Source: Undaria pinnatifida (lineage: Eukaryota > Sar > Phaeophyceae > Laminariales > Alariaceae). From it: 64,000 nucleotides of DNA. Positions within the stretch are counted from its first letter, which is position 1, and each line of letters starts with the position of its first letter. The stretch lies in the NCBI GenBank assembly GCA_012845835.1, contig JABAKD010000001.1, forward strand, positions 13,097,501 to 13,161,500, written 5' to 3'. Below are positions 21,074-33,433 of the stretch, one piece after another. The notes under the pieces were generated by a model. It did no database searches and had not been told where the DNA came from. It saw nothing but the letters and a program-made list of their open reading frames with translations. Position numbers and translations under genes: made by a program.

Positions 21074-21695
21074 CCCCCCTCCACACAGCGACGATGATAT
21101 CGTGGAAGTTTCCGAGGGTGTTGAATTCTCCTTCGTCGGCCAAAACTTTCAAGAGCTCGGCCGGGAGACCATCGGGCCCTACCGCCTTTCGGTTCGCCAG
21201 CGCCCGGATCGCCTCCTCTACTTCGTACCTAGACGGGACATCGTCCAGTGGTCTGCACGGGGGCCACTGTTTAAGCTCGCCCACAATGCTCGGATCAAGG
21301 GTCAGCGACTTGGTGTTGAGCAGTTTGTGAAACCACCTCACCCACCGCTCGCGGATGAGGACGTTATCCCGCAGCAATCGACCTTCCTCATCCTTGATGT
21401 ACTGGGAGTTAAACGTCCTCTTCCCTTCCACATCCACCCCCTTGAGGTGTTTGTAGAAGCCAAATTGATCACCTTCTCGGACACGCCCTTCGAGTTGGCG
21501 AACGTAATCTTCGAAGAACCTCTGAACAGCTTCCGCCCGCGTGCGTTTCAGCTGTTTGATGGTCGCCTTCAAGGCTTGCCGTAGACCACGATCGTTTGGA
21601 GCAGAACGGACCCGTTTCCTCGCGTCTTCTCTATCCTGCCATCGTACATTCAACTCGGCTCTCGTCTCCTCGGTCGCACACCAGCCCCTCGGCAC
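21006..21695 (-). pseudogene. LINE endonuclease-RT linker and RT N-terminus
   Basis: A 229-codon frame rich in charged helices, including 'LKATIKQLKRTRAEAVQRFF' (coiled-coil-like), then 'EVEEAIRALANRKAVGPDGL', the conserved entry motif of LINE reverse transcriptases, and '[13 protein letters not shown]'. The protein continues in another frame in the next entry; the shift is near 21030, where this frame reads on to a stop. Confidence 0.75.
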
Positions 21696-21746
21696 TTGTT
21701 TACGCCGAGTAGGGGGCGCTATGTCGGCGGCGTTTGACAGTATCGT

Positions 21747-22190
21747 CTAGGTCAGTAATGAGGCCATGTCATCAACGCTTCCGGCATTAGTACCGGGTGT
21801 CGGAGGGGCAAGGTTGGCTGCTATCGCATTTGTCAAATTCATCCGTAGATGCGGGTCCGCCATTAATCTTTGTAGATCAATAGCTCGCCGGCTTTTGACA
21901 ACTACCTTTGGACGATTTGGTGCGATGCGGCCTAAGAGGCGAATACTTGCTATCACGAGGTTGTGGTCCGACTTGGCGTTCTCCCTGGGTGGAGTCCGCA
22001 CAGTGACATTACGTACCAATCGTCTATCCACTTGCCGTGTCAGTATGTAGTCAAGTCTGTACTGGGCCTTTCCTCGGTTAGGGCTCTGAAATGTATACGA
22101 TATGCAACGAGCAGGTGTAGCATAATATGTAAGACAGCCGCATTCGAAAGAAGGTTTCTTTGTTTTGTGTTTTGTCTTGTTTTTTAGGCG
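21747..22190 (-). pseudogene. LINE endonuclease, C-terminal half
   Basis: The frame contains 'TFQSPNRGKAQYRLDYIL', the conserved 'DYIL' strand of exonuclease-endonuclease-phosphatase enzymes, and 'ENAKSDHNLVIASI' with the catalytic SDH motif. The endonuclease nicks target DNA to prime reverse transcription. The N-terminal motifs are missing. The frame upstream of about 22160 does not look like the domain and may be flanking sequence. It ends at a stop at 21747, before the linker frame resumes. Confidence 0.75.
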
Positions 22191-22199
22191 AAAAAATAT

Positions 22200-22919
22200 T
22201 TGAAGCACCTGTTGACCATTTAGACTAGCCGTACAATGTAGTTGAACATTTTTTGCAGGTCCATTATTCCTTTCCGTAGTCGCCGTACGTAGTCGAAGCA
22301 AATACCAGGTATTAGGCAGCTTTTTTATATTTGCCGTAGACTTTCATTCAATTTAGGCGCCTTTTTCCATTTGCCGAAGTAGCCGAAAATAAATTGAAAG
22401 ACTTTTTCATTTTTCTGTATTCGCCGCACGTGATGGTTTATGTCTTGTTAGGCACGGAGACGACAGAAACTGCGCATTGGGAATTTCACCGATCATATGG
22501 AGAATGCGAATGGCGAATGGTGAATATAGTACCAGGTAGTGTTTGTGTGCGTCGTTTTTATCGGTTGACGTGGGTGCAGCGATGCTGGCCCCGAGTTACT
22601 CCTGACTTCGGGAGTGTGAGAGCGATCAGCTCGTTGCTGTTTTACGGCATTCGAAGGCATCTGGATGCACGCTTTTTTGGAGGCTCGGGAAGCAGTTCGT
22701 TACTTGGTTTTCAGGCGTATATTCGCGCATATATCGCAAATGTATTGCGTTCGGCGGTCCTCTGGGGGCCGCGGCGTGCAACACACGACGCAGGCTTGTT
22801 GCGCTGTGCACAACAGACGCCGATCCACTAATAAATGCCCTGGTACGGCATCAACTCATCACCGCGTGGTTGAACCAAGTCTTGACCTCCAGAGTTACTG
22901 ATGACTGCTGTGTTGGTAT
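22200..22919. other. No recognisable feature
   Basis: Contains two TACCAGGTA words (about 22302, 22520) and frames without domains, such as 22394-22831. Confidence 0.4.
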
Positions 22920-23230
22920 AGTTGTCGTTATTTTCACCGTATTGGGTTCGCTGTTTTTTGTTATCATCATATTAACAGGTCCCCAAAATCTAGTCCGTGG
23001 TCAAAGCACATTATGTTCACCGTATTATTTTTTTTTTTGTTATTATCGTGACGTGTGACCACGGACTATAGATTTTGCGGATGTGTTAACTGTGTGATGA
23101 TGTTAACTGTGTGCTCAAGACGAGAAGATCGCGGAGACTTGTGACCACCGACTAGATGCTGGGTACGTGATAATGTGATCATGCCAAAAATAACAAACAC
23201 AACACAGTGAAAATAACGAAAATAGCACCA
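22920..23230. repeat. R8 inverted repeat cluster
   Basis: 'caaaatctagtccgtggtca' (about 22985) faces 'tgaccacggactatagattt' (about 23057), with 'ttattttcaccgtattg' before the first arm. A third related segment, complementary to the first, lies at about 23130-23225 ('gtgaccaccgactag', 'cacagtgaaaataac'). The cluster would fold back on itself. Confidence 0.6.
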
Positions 23231-23364
23231 ACGCAATGCTGCCTTCACACGTTGCAATGTAAACATTATACAGATTATTATTTACTTACGATCGAAATCT
23301 AGTTGTATCATAGCTGCGTCAGAGGCGGTTTGATATCCCATCGTTCAATACGGAAAACGCACGG

Positions 23365-23365
<1 letters not shown>

Positions 23366-23406
<41 letters not shown>
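23366..23406 (+). repeat. (GTCT)n microsatellite
   Basis: About ten uninterrupted GTCT units. Confidence 0.95.
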
Positions 23407-23689
23407 AATCATGGGCGCGCCACTCAGAGTGTTTTAGCCACGTCTATTGCCGTATGGATAGGGAGGGTGGGTGGCACAGCCAGCCGAACATCGGGTCTCG
23501 TGCCGTTCCGGACTGTGGCCGTGGGGTGTTGAGCATCCCCCACAAAATCTCGAGGCAGTCCCGACAGCCATCAAACAAGCAACTTTAAATTACACATACG
23601 ACTCTTGCCACTGATTGGCCTATGAAGCCCCTGCCAGACTGTGCTGGCGCTCGTTTCTAGAATGTTGATACTTAATAACAAGAATCGTC

Positions 23690-26075
23690 TAGATATAGCC
23701 ATCAAGGCTCCGCCGCAGGCGGGAGGTATACGGTTCTATCCCCGGCTCAGCATGTCTCTCATATCTCTCAACATTTTGACCGATTGGGGACGAAAGCAGT
23801 GATGCCCGGATCGACACCGCCCCGCGCGGTGTAGAAATAGCCATTGAGGTTCCGCCGCAGAAGGGAAGGATGCGGTCTTATCCTCGACTCAGAATTGCTC
23901 TCATATCTCTACAATTTGGACCAATTGGGAACGAAAGCGGCGATACCCGTATCGACAGCGCCCCGCACGGTGTAGGACCCCGACCACATCTGTTGATCGC
24001 TGACAAGTTGTGTAGGTTGTGTCTTGTAGAACCAGCGGCGCCCGGGGAAGATGAAGTTCCAGCTCAAGATAGAAGCCTTCAAAGCACAATACAATTCCAA
24101 CACTTCGGGGACAAACAAACGTGCCGGGCACGTCGATACCGCCCCGCACGATGTGGACACCCCACCGTCTGGGTAGAGTAGCCCTCGGCCGGACGTTGAG
24201 GTCCCGCCGCTCCCGGAGAGGATTTGCTCCCCTACCGGGATCAGAAAACCCCTCCATATATACCTCTTAACAGCCCAGGAAGTAAACAGCGATTTCTCTG
24301 GGCGATGGTTCCCCACACGGCGTGGAAAACCCACCCCCATCCACTGATCGCGGATTGGCACTGATGGTCGACTGATTGGGGCTGGCACAGCCAACGCACA
24401 GGGAGAGTTGCCTCTCGGGGCAACGTCGATGTCCGGCAGCACCTGGATGCGATAGGGTCTCATCCCGAGATCGTTTAATCCTTCGATACGTCTAAAACTC
24501 GTGCAGCCCGGGGACTTAATCAATTACCCGCCTGGTCGATACCGCCCGGCACCTTGTCGAAACCTCACGTCCATTGGATAATCACTGTTTGGCTGGGGCT
24601 CATAGAGCCAGCTCGACGGGATAATTGCTCCATGGCCCAATGTCGAGGTCCCGCCGGACACGGGAGGACAATGGCCCGTCCCCGGATCCTGAAATTGTTC
24701 CGTACATCTTCAACTCCAACAACCCGGTCATTAACGGTGATCTCCCGGGCCGATACGGCCTCGAATTCTGTGGAAACTCCACCTCCATCCACTAATTGCC
24801 GTTTTTGTGGGGCACATAGAGCCAGCTCGCAGGGAGAATTTTTTCCACGGGATAACATGGAGGTCCCTTCGCACCCGCGGAGGATAGTATCCCATCCCCG
24901 GATCACAAATACGGCCACAAATCTACAACTCCAACAATTCCGCGACGGCAACCGTGATCCCGGGGCTCGATACTGCCCTGCACGGTGTGGAACTCTACCC
25001 CCCATTGGCTAGATGCCGACTGAGGACTTGTGGGGCAAAAGCGCAAAACGATAGTTGCCCCTCGGGACTATGTCAAGGTCCCGCCGAACGCGGGCACGAT
25101 AGGGCTCCATTATTGGAGGGTTCCATCCCTGGATGAGGAATTCGTCCATATATCTGCAACCCCAGCAGCCAGGATACGAAACGGCGACCCACCGGTTCGA
25201 TACCGCCCCTCAAGGTGTGAAAAATCCACCCCAATCGGCTGATGGCGGATTGCCAGGGGCACATAAACCTAGCACGCGGCGAGACAATGTCGATGTCCCT
25301 CCGCAACCGGAGGGGATACTATCCCATCCCCGAGTCATAAATTCCTTTAAATCTACATCTCCAGCAACTTGGCATCGATACCGCCCGGGAAGATGTGGAA
25401 ACCCTAACAGCCACCTACTGGTTGCCAATTGGCTGGGGCCCATGGAGCCAGCACTCGGCAAGAGTCTCCCTCTCAAAATTACGTCGAGGCCTCGCCGCAC
25501 CTGGAGAAGATAGGGTCCCATCCGGGGATCTGAAATATTTCCGTATTTGGCAATCCCAACAGCGCAACGTCAAAAACAGTGACCCCCCAGGTCGAAACCG
25601 CCCGCACGGTGTGGACACCGCACTTCCATCGACTAGTTAACAATTAACCGGGGCTCGTAGAGCCAGCACGCGGCGAGAGTCGCCCCTCGATATTTCGTCA
25701 AAGTCCCGCGCACCCGGGAAGGATACAAGGTTCCATCCTTGAATCATTAATCTCTCCATGGATCTGTAATCCTAACAACCCATCCTCGAAAACGGTGGTT
25801 CGCCGGGTCGATATCGTCCTTCATGGTGTGGAAACCCCGCCCTAATTGCCTAATGATTGGTCGCTGGGGCGCATAAGCCCAGCACGCGGTGTGACTTGCG
25901 CCTCCGGACACCGTTGAGGTCCGTCGACAACCGGAGAGGATAATATCCCATCCCCGGATCAGAAATCTTCCCATAATTTACATTTATAACTCGAACAAAC
26001 CTGGGTGAAAAATAACGACCCCCCTGTCGATACCGCCCCACACGGTATATAAACCCCATCCTTATCGGCTTATCG
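23690..26075. repeat. Degenerate tandem array, unit about 218 bp, 11-12 copies
   Basis: A landmark close to 'gtcgataccgccccgcacgg' followed by 'tgtgga' recurs near 23811, 23949, 24130, 24300, 24535, 24750, 24968, 25196, 25376, 25592, 25808 and 26028. Most steps are 215-228 bp, with a few near 140 to 180. Each unit also has a 'ggggc-cata-agccagcacgc' block, a 'tcgaggtcccgccgcacc' block, 'ggagaggata' and 'tcccatccccggatca'. Units are diverged throughout. The unit is not a multiple of three, and frames across it show no repeated protein, so this is a satellite rather than a coding repeat. Confidence 0.85.
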
Positions 26076-29000
26076 TTTGCTGCCCGCGTGCGTTAAACCT
26101 GCGCACTGGGGACTGTGGGTTACATCTAGCTCGCGACTATTCAGCAGTAAAAAGCTGTAATTCGCACTCCTGTACTAAAAACAGCAGTAATATGCTTGCA
26201 GTAGTAGCAGTTTCAATGTTTTCCCGTAGTGCAATATTATTACCCACGTTATTTACTACTGTTGCGCGTTTTACGCCAAAAACACAGATACTGCCACACT
26301 GACTACGGGGTGAAATCTAAGGACCGTTTGAATTTCACATTTAGCCCCAATGGCCCGTACATTTTCCTTCAGAGTACTTCCATGCCATCCCTCCCAAAAA
26401 CATTATGTGCAAGAACGCAGATTTAGCGCCACGGGCGGAGCCGTGGCAGTCCCAAGATATTATGAATTATCTTTTATATTCCTCTTTGTTGTGCTGCTAT
26501 CAATATTCCATGTGTCGACTTCTTTGGTCCATCGCCACAACACACACACTCGTCGTGAAATGCAGGAAACCTCTACAAATCAGGACTAACCCCCCACCAC
26601 AGCAGGTGACTTTGGTACGGGACTAGATATCCATTATTGTTTATGCTGAACCAGTATGCGTTTACACTAGGCTGTTCTCGGTAGTGGCTAGTGGCTCCAG
26701 CAGGACTCACAATTTCAGTGTAGTTCCAACAACACCAACATCGCTGCGAAGTAAAATCCATTTCATGTTTAATATATTTATACTAATGTACGCCATGCCA
26801 CTGTCTAGTGCAGTAGCCGTGATGCTAGCTCTTCAAAGGGCGAGGTAATTATGCATCTTGGCATTGTGTTGTGTTGGTTATACATCAAAATAGCACCATT
26901 CCCTAAACCAGGCACTGGCGGCGTCCAAATAGGGTATGCCGTAGGTTCGAATCTCGCAGTGCTCATATTTCCTGCTCTCGAACGTGCGCGCTGGACAATA
27001 TGTTGAATGGTTGTGATGGCGTGTTCCTACAGTAGATCTTCGTTCCTGGAGAGGGGCAAGCCCCGGAGATAAACGCTAAGAAGCCGGCGAGGTTCAGCCA
27101 TCTCGAAGCTTCATATGGGGTTGGTTATATAGCAGAATCTAAGCCACGTGAATTGGCTAGCGATCTACATTCAGTAACCCACGCAAGCGTCGGGTTCATT
27201 GGCTTTCTTAACCATTGCACGGGAGGTGGTCCTGCTCCTGCCAAGTACGCGAGCGACCCCCGTCGTAAAGCAGGTCAGGCTACGGCTGAGGGGGTATCCC
27301 TATTCGGACTACCAAGTTCACGCCACTTCTGGGAGTGGCTCAGCACTTCACCCTCAAACGAAGGTAAACAACATCTTGTTGACGTGGCAAAATGAACAAG
27401 CCCATGGAGATACATATCGCGAATTCCGACAAGTACACACAAGGTATAACACGTCGTATTTTAGGCAGCCGTTCACGCGAGTAGATCAAAGGCCCTGAAA
27501 AACGAGACCCTAACAGCAACCCCCGCACCGTAACCGCGACGGATACGCATGACTGGAGTACCCCCCCTGCTACAACGGCCACCCCCCCCTTAAAGTATAT
27601 GTATGTAAAAGCTGGGCCTCGATTGGCACCGACGTTGTAAAACATTTGATGTATATTGGGGTTGGCGTTCGTTGTCTACGACGCTGTAAAACGGGCCAAT
27701 CACTGCGTGAGCTAGACACCCAGGGTATCGTATTTTTCTTCTTTTTTTTTTTTGGCGGTCACCAAGATGGTAATCTAGTTGGATCGTATTGTGCGGGGTG
27801 GAAACGTACTCTTCACAAAGGGAATGGTCGCATCACACAGTCTGAATACGGTAAGGTACCCACGAGTCAGTTACACAGTATTACCCATTGCTGTCTCTGG
27901 AGTGGCCACACCTGAAAACAAAGTAACTCGTTGGCGCTGTCATCCATAAGCAATAGAATAGGTGCCGAAGTCCGTCTTGCGAGCGGTTCATGGAAGGATG
28001 CAGTTCACCCATCATGCGACTCGCCGAACGCCTCACGGCGCTTCGTGCTTGGTGCAAGCAATGTCTGCCTGGATAGCGAAACCCGACGTGCTCCGTCCCG
28101 GCATAGTAGGGATGCGAGGGTCTATGATCATAGACCTGCGGCCTTCCACAAACTGAGTACACCCCCCTGAAACGGCCTTGTCAACGTCCCCTGTTCAGGT
28201 TACTATATATATTGCGCTATGTGCAGCAATGTACGCTTCGTCCAGGTCTTCGCTGGAAATTCACCCAGACGTTGCGTGCGTGCTTTGAGAAGAAAGCTGA
28301 CCTGCGGAATCTGAAAACCGCTGTATCCTCGGCTGACATGGATATGTTCTGCAGATCTGCGAAGATTCCAACGAACATACACCCGTGACACTTTCGTTGA
28401 AATCAAAAGCGTGCTGTTGACATGGAATATACGGGGGTCATGTAGTAGAGGGCAGAATTTAAAGGTATCACTGCACTCTTTGCCTTTGCTTGCTCCGACC
28501 GAAAATGCACTCGCACCCAACACTGCTCGAGGACAGGCAGCGCACCCACGTCGATGGGCACCAGTGTCCGTTGGTCGTACTTTTACGAAACGCGAGACGT
28601 TATGGTAGCGTTGCGCTAGAACAAGCGCATTGCCCATTAACACTTGAAAGGCCGCCGTGACCTCTTGATGACCGTATGCGGACAACGCCGACATTCGGTG
28701 GTCGCCTTTTGACTCGCCTCTGTCGTATCGACGTTTACAATTGTAACGCGATACGGGTGCATTAGTGCATTTTATGTTTCAAGACGAGTTTGAGGAGCTC
28801 TGTACCTCTCACCCAAAATCTGACAAAAGGAAAACATTTAATTTCAACCGGGTTAAATTTTGCATGACCCATTTTTTTTACCAGTCGTACTTCAAGATGG
28901 TCGTCATGGTATTGCGACGATGTTGGGCACTTCGAGAAAACTGCAAACCCCGTCGTGGTACGCGTCTTGTGTCTCCAGTGAGATCGCTGGTCTTCAATCT

Positions 29001-31484
29001 CGGCCACGGATGGGAAAATGGGAACGGCCTTTCTTTTTTTCTGCGCCTATTTAACTAGACTCGGGAAACCTTTTGCAGAGCGAGCTCACTACGCCTCACA
29101 ATGTTTCACCATTTCCTCCCACTGCTATACCGACGTCATCGAGCTTGCCGTGTGGTTCGACTCCAAGAGCTTCTGCGCCTCTAGACGAGATCCATCCCTC
29201 CCTGCATGTATGTATCACTGCTCGAGATACGGTCCGCGTCGACGCCGATAACACAATAAAAACTCTCCTGGTCAGCACCCTCGTAAGCGGGCGCATATGC
29301 GCACCACGCAAGAGACGGATGCCCTAGGGAGGGGGTCTGCGCAACATCAATATACTAGGGCTCGTCATTCTGTGTATGTGACAGGCGTAAGGGACAACAA
29401 CGCCAACTGCGCTCTGTGGAGATGGTGGGTCGTTACTCGACCGTGGCGGCTCTTTCGGTCCAGTCGGCTCCCCCTCCGTCCTCATCGGCCGTATTATATA
29501 ATGCCGTGGCCTCTTCCGCATGCACCGTCTAGTTTACCTGCGATACTACAAGCAGATGAACTCCCGTTCGAGCTCGTCGTAAACTCGTCACTCTTTTCAG
29601 TGTTGTTTCTTGTGGATCCAAAATTGCAATCATCTCCGCAATGTCATCGTTGTCAACCGTTTTCGTCACGGAAGATGCGCGGCTTCTCGCGGGATATCGT
29701 TTTCAGTGCGAGCTCGTGGTTGCCTGTGTACATGCACAAATGCCGTCTCACCCCGCATCTGTAGGAATATTTCCGCAATTATAAGCGGCCTGACAACAAG
29801 TTCTACGAAGTGCTAAATCGGAATATTTGGTGAAGGCGCCACAATCTGTCTCGGCTGCAAGCCAGTATTTTTTCCATGTTTAGTCAACAATCAGGGTTGT
29901 CCTGCCAAATGCATTGAGACGCTCTTGAACCCACACACAACTGAGCCGCCTTGCAACACAATTCCCAGAATATGTGTGCAAAATCGTACAGCGGTGATAC
30001 GTCGTTTACGCAACCTCACTAGATGATCGTGCAGCATCTGCATCTTCGACACGTTATGCAGTCCCTATACTGACGGAAGGGCTAGCCCAGCACCGCGGCC
30101 GTCCCAAATTCTGCCGTTCTTCCCGACGAATACACCCGCACAACCCGGGCAATGCATACGAGAATTGATTGCACCCACGAGCACATCCAGTATAAGCTAG
30201 GGTTCTGCACAGGAAGGCGAATATAATCCTCGCAATGCATTTGTTGCGCCCCGTGAGTTTCCACTTGCTTAACCTTGGCGATACTGTCCCCGCATATCAT
30301 CGAACGCCGTAGTGCCGTATACACTCGAAATTCCACCCGTTCCAACACCCGCCCATGGTTTACGCTTCTGGCCTCGGTGAACATCGACGTCAGAAAGTAT
30401 TCGGTATTCGGGTGGTGCACCTTTGGCAGGTGATAGCACAGGCCGTCGCCAGTAGTGGTCAAACGACCTTGCTCGCATTTGGATATCAAAGGTGTTAGAT
30501 ATTGAAAATTGCCACTCAAGGGCAACACAGGCAGAAGGAAAAGAGATACCTGTACACGTGAGCGGCAGACAACAAGAGAGGCGGGGTGTGCGCTTGCACG
30601 ACGGTCCTCCATCAACTCGAATCTACGATTACGTAGAACTGTTACCCTACGGATGGTTGCCTGGTCTAACTATACCGTAGCAGGGCGCAGCGTGGTCCAA
30701 TAGAAAACGAGAAAAGAACAAAAAAAAATTGGTTATAATGTAAGTCAATGTGTATCACTGGCTTTCGTGGTGTTGTCACTATGCGGCATGAATTCGCGAT
30801 GGAACGGCAAGCTGCGCTGCGCCAAACGAGATAGCCTAATAATGTTATTTGTACGTGATGTACAGAGCCACTGGTTCGAAATGTTTTGAATCCGGGGGTG
30901 AAAGTCGGGCTGACGCATGCTACGATAGAGGTACCACTTTTCGTCTGAAATGGCTTCTGAATGACAGGACACCCCCAAATCGTGCACGTTATGCGTTTTT
31001 TTTTCATGATTCTCGTTATTATGTACGTAGGCCATGGGTTATTTCGTCCGGTACATGGTAGCAGTTATATTTTCCCCTTGTCAGTTTGTTTGGAAGAGGT
31101 CTTGAGCTCCCAAATTGAGGAACCTCAGAAACAAGATGCCTTAAGTTGGGACGGTAGACGGTGGGAGCAGAGACCGAGGTCAGGAACGCGTTGGGAAGTC
31201 GCGGTCGGGGACGAAATTTACTTTTCCCGTCCCGGCCCGCTCCCGACCCGACCATATTTTCCCGATCCGACCATTACCGCGCGTAGCCCTGCGTTTTTTT
31301 TGTGTTTTTTGCCGTTTCAAATTTGAGTTTTTTTTCGAGGAGGTGGCGTTTTTTTGAAGGGGATTTCGTTCTGTAGCCCAGGTCACAACGAATTGAGATA
31401 TGTTCGCGTATAGCGTAGCCGAAGACCGTCTGAAGTCTTTGGCGACCAGATCATTGCAGGCATCCACAACATTCGCAAGAGGAG
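26076..31484. other. Repeat-free island without a recognisable gene
   Basis: About 5 kb with balanced base composition and none of the dispersed families of this window. The longest frames (163 codons at 28203-28694 minus, 177 codons at 30082-30615 minus, 155 codons at 29297-29764 plus) show no domain, signal peptide or membrane pattern I can name. A short segment at 26909-26962 has a perfect 'ggttcgaatctc' box B and outer 'gcactg'/'cagtgc' pairing but is too short for a tRNA. Confidence 0.5.
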
Positions 31485-32165
31485 CAGCGACTGAAGCGAG
31501 GTGTGGTCGAGAGAAGGAGACCCACAGCCCCTCAACAGCAGCAAGCAGCGTAGTGCTACGTTGGCACGGCAGCCAAACAGTGCTTGGATACAAAAAATAG
31601 CAGCGCAACCTCAAAGCCGCGTACAGAAGTATTGCGATAGGAAGGAAGGCAGAGTTCTGTAGGGTGTAGTCGAGAGAAGGAGACCTACAGCCCCTCAACA
31701 GCACCAGTGTAATGTTAGGTTGGCACGAGTGCTTGGATGTAAAAAGCATTGTAGTGCTCAGATGCAAATAGCAGCGTGACCTCTAAGCCGCGCACAGCAG
31801 TGTAGTATTGCAATAGGAAGGAAGGCAGAGTTCTGTGGAGTGTAGTTGAGAAAAGGAGATCTGCAACCCCTCAACAGCACCAGTGTAGTGTTAGGTTGGC
31901 ACGGCAGCCGAAGAGTGCTTGAATGCAAATAACAGTGTAGTGCTTGGATATATAAATAGCAGGGCAACCTTTAAGCCACGTACAGCAGTATTGCAATAGG
32001 AAGGAAGGCAGAGTTCTGTGGGGTGTAGTCGAGAGAAGGAGCACTACAGCCCCTCAACAGCAGCAGCAGTGGTAGTGCTAAGTTGGAATGGCAGCCGAAC
32101 AGTGCTTGGATGCAAATAGCAGTGTTACGGCAGCCGAACAGTGCTCGGATGCAAATAACAGTGTC
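31485..32165. repeat. Tandem array, unit about 175 bp, about four copies
   Basis: 'cccctcaacagca' recurs at about 31527, 31690, 31867 and 32048, and 'aggaaggaaggcagagttct' at 31641, 31816 and 32000. The last unit ends with a local duplication of 'gcagccgaacagtgctyg' plus 'gatgcaaata'. Several minus-strand frames translate the same short peptide because of the repeat; no domain is seen. Confidence 0.85.
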
Positions 32166-32439
32166 GGGGGGGTCGACGCGCATCCCCCCGACCCACCCCC
32201 CCGGGCCCTCTTGTCAGTGTCCGTTGGAAGTCTCCCCGACAGCGTGCGTTGGAAACGTAACGAGTGGGTTTTTAGCAATGCAAAACAAACGACAGGTGTT
32301 GTGAAGAATGCGGTGCAAGAAGACCAGAAAGTAATGGCTGCACAAGAAGGACAGGATACGTGCTGAAGAGTAACAGATAGGCATTGTACGGACAATACTA
32401 CACGAACAAGATAACTGTTACTGGACCTGGTATATTAAA
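32166..32439. other. No recognisable feature
   Basis: G/C-run rich start (32167-32210), then sequence with 'caaacgacaggtgttgtgaa' also present at about 3796. It ends in an ACCTGGTATA word. Confidence 0.4.
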
Positions 32440-33290
32440 AAAATAGAATTACACTCCAGCTGTGAGACCGAAGGTTTTGTCGATATTCGTTTTTGCAAGT
32501 TGTGTGATACTCCGATCGCGCGCATTACTGGGTGTGTCCTCATTAGGTCTTAGGATATAAGTCGGCGACTACCCTTGGGACTACGGTGTAGCTCGTACTA
32601 GGGTCAACCGGGTGATGTTAGTCAGTCTATGCGCGGAAACTACAAAATCCGTTTCTGAGGGGGACAAAATCTGACATCTGTGAAAGGACATGCCTCTGTT
32701 TATCAACTGCTGTATCCTGTACGTCGTACAACCAGCGAGGAGAGGGCGGAGTGTTCGAAGCGGGGAGAGGGGGGGGGGGGGGGGATTTCCAACAGCTCTA
32801 GGTCGCATAGACGAAGGGGCTTGCTATACGCGTGGTGCTACGTCTAGGGGATGGTACGGGTGGTGGGAAAGGGGGGGGCGTTGGGGGGGGGGGCGGGGAG
32901 AAATAGAGCTACGGCATGGATGGATGGCTAGAAATATTATGAGGTGATATCAACTGCCTGATAGTGTTTATTTCTCTGGCGTGTTTTGATTTTTGAAGGG
33001 GCGTTTGAACAAGAGGGAGCGGGGGGAGGCGGAAATGGATTGGAGCTACGGCATTGATGGCTAGATATAATGAGATGATATCAGCTGCCTGGTAGTGTTT
33101 ATTACTATGGCAGATTTTGATATCAGTTGGAGCATTGAAACAAGAGTGATCGGGGCGAGGGGGACGGGCGGGACAGCTCAATATGTGCGCGGAAACTATT
33201 ATTTCTTCAAGGGGGCCAATCTGACGGTTGTAGATGGAATGCATAAGTTTATGTCACTGGCCTGGTATTGTTTATTACTCTACCAGATTT
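32440..33290 (+). repeat. R1 compound repeat copy
   Basis: Complete-looking forward copy: 'acactccagctgtgagaccg', 'tactccgatcgcgcgcatta', 'cgtttctgagggggacaaaa', 'aaccagcgaggagaggg', G tracts (32768-32784, 32868-32898), 'gcgtggtgctacgtctagg', then two units with 'gagctacggcat' and 'tgatatcaactgcctg'/'tgatatcagctgcctg'. The internal near-duplication shows R1 growth by unit amplification. Confidence 0.85.
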
Positions 33291-33433
33291 GATGTTAGGC
33301 GTGGTATTGAGTGGTATACATTACAATTTTAGGTGTGGTATACAAATTGTTTTAGCTTCGTGGTGTGTTTAATGTACATGAGTTAAAAGATAGAACCTTT
33401 TAATCGATAGGTGTAACGATGTACTTTCCATAA

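Larger units (their letters stand above)
19376..22190 (-). mobile_element. LINE (non-LTR retrotransposon), 5'-truncated and frameshifted
   Basis: Minus-strand order: C-terminal part of an apurinic-type endonuclease, a linker, reverse transcriptase with YADD, and a C-terminal extension. No LTRs flank it. The endonuclease begins partway through the domain near 22160, the usual 5' truncation of LINE copies. At least one stop between the endonuclease and linker frames and one frameshift at the linker/RT junction disable it. The 3' border is not sharp; the coding part ends in a G-rich (minus strand) tract. Clade is unresolved: the layout fits endonuclease-bearing LINEs, and no RNase H domain is visible. 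Confidence 0.85.

Noticed and set aside
23366-23406. CRISPR-like short repeats
   Set aside because: A simple GTCT microsatellite with no spacers, in a eukaryotic context.
23909-25005. Several 100-200-codon frames on both strands
   Set aside because: They lie in the 218-bp satellite; the period is not a multiple of three and no repeated protein pattern appears.
26909-26962. tRNA gene candidate with perfect box B
   Set aside because: Outer GCACTG/CAGTGC pairing and GGTTCGAATCTC are present, but the segment is only about 54 nt with no D arm and a poor T stem.
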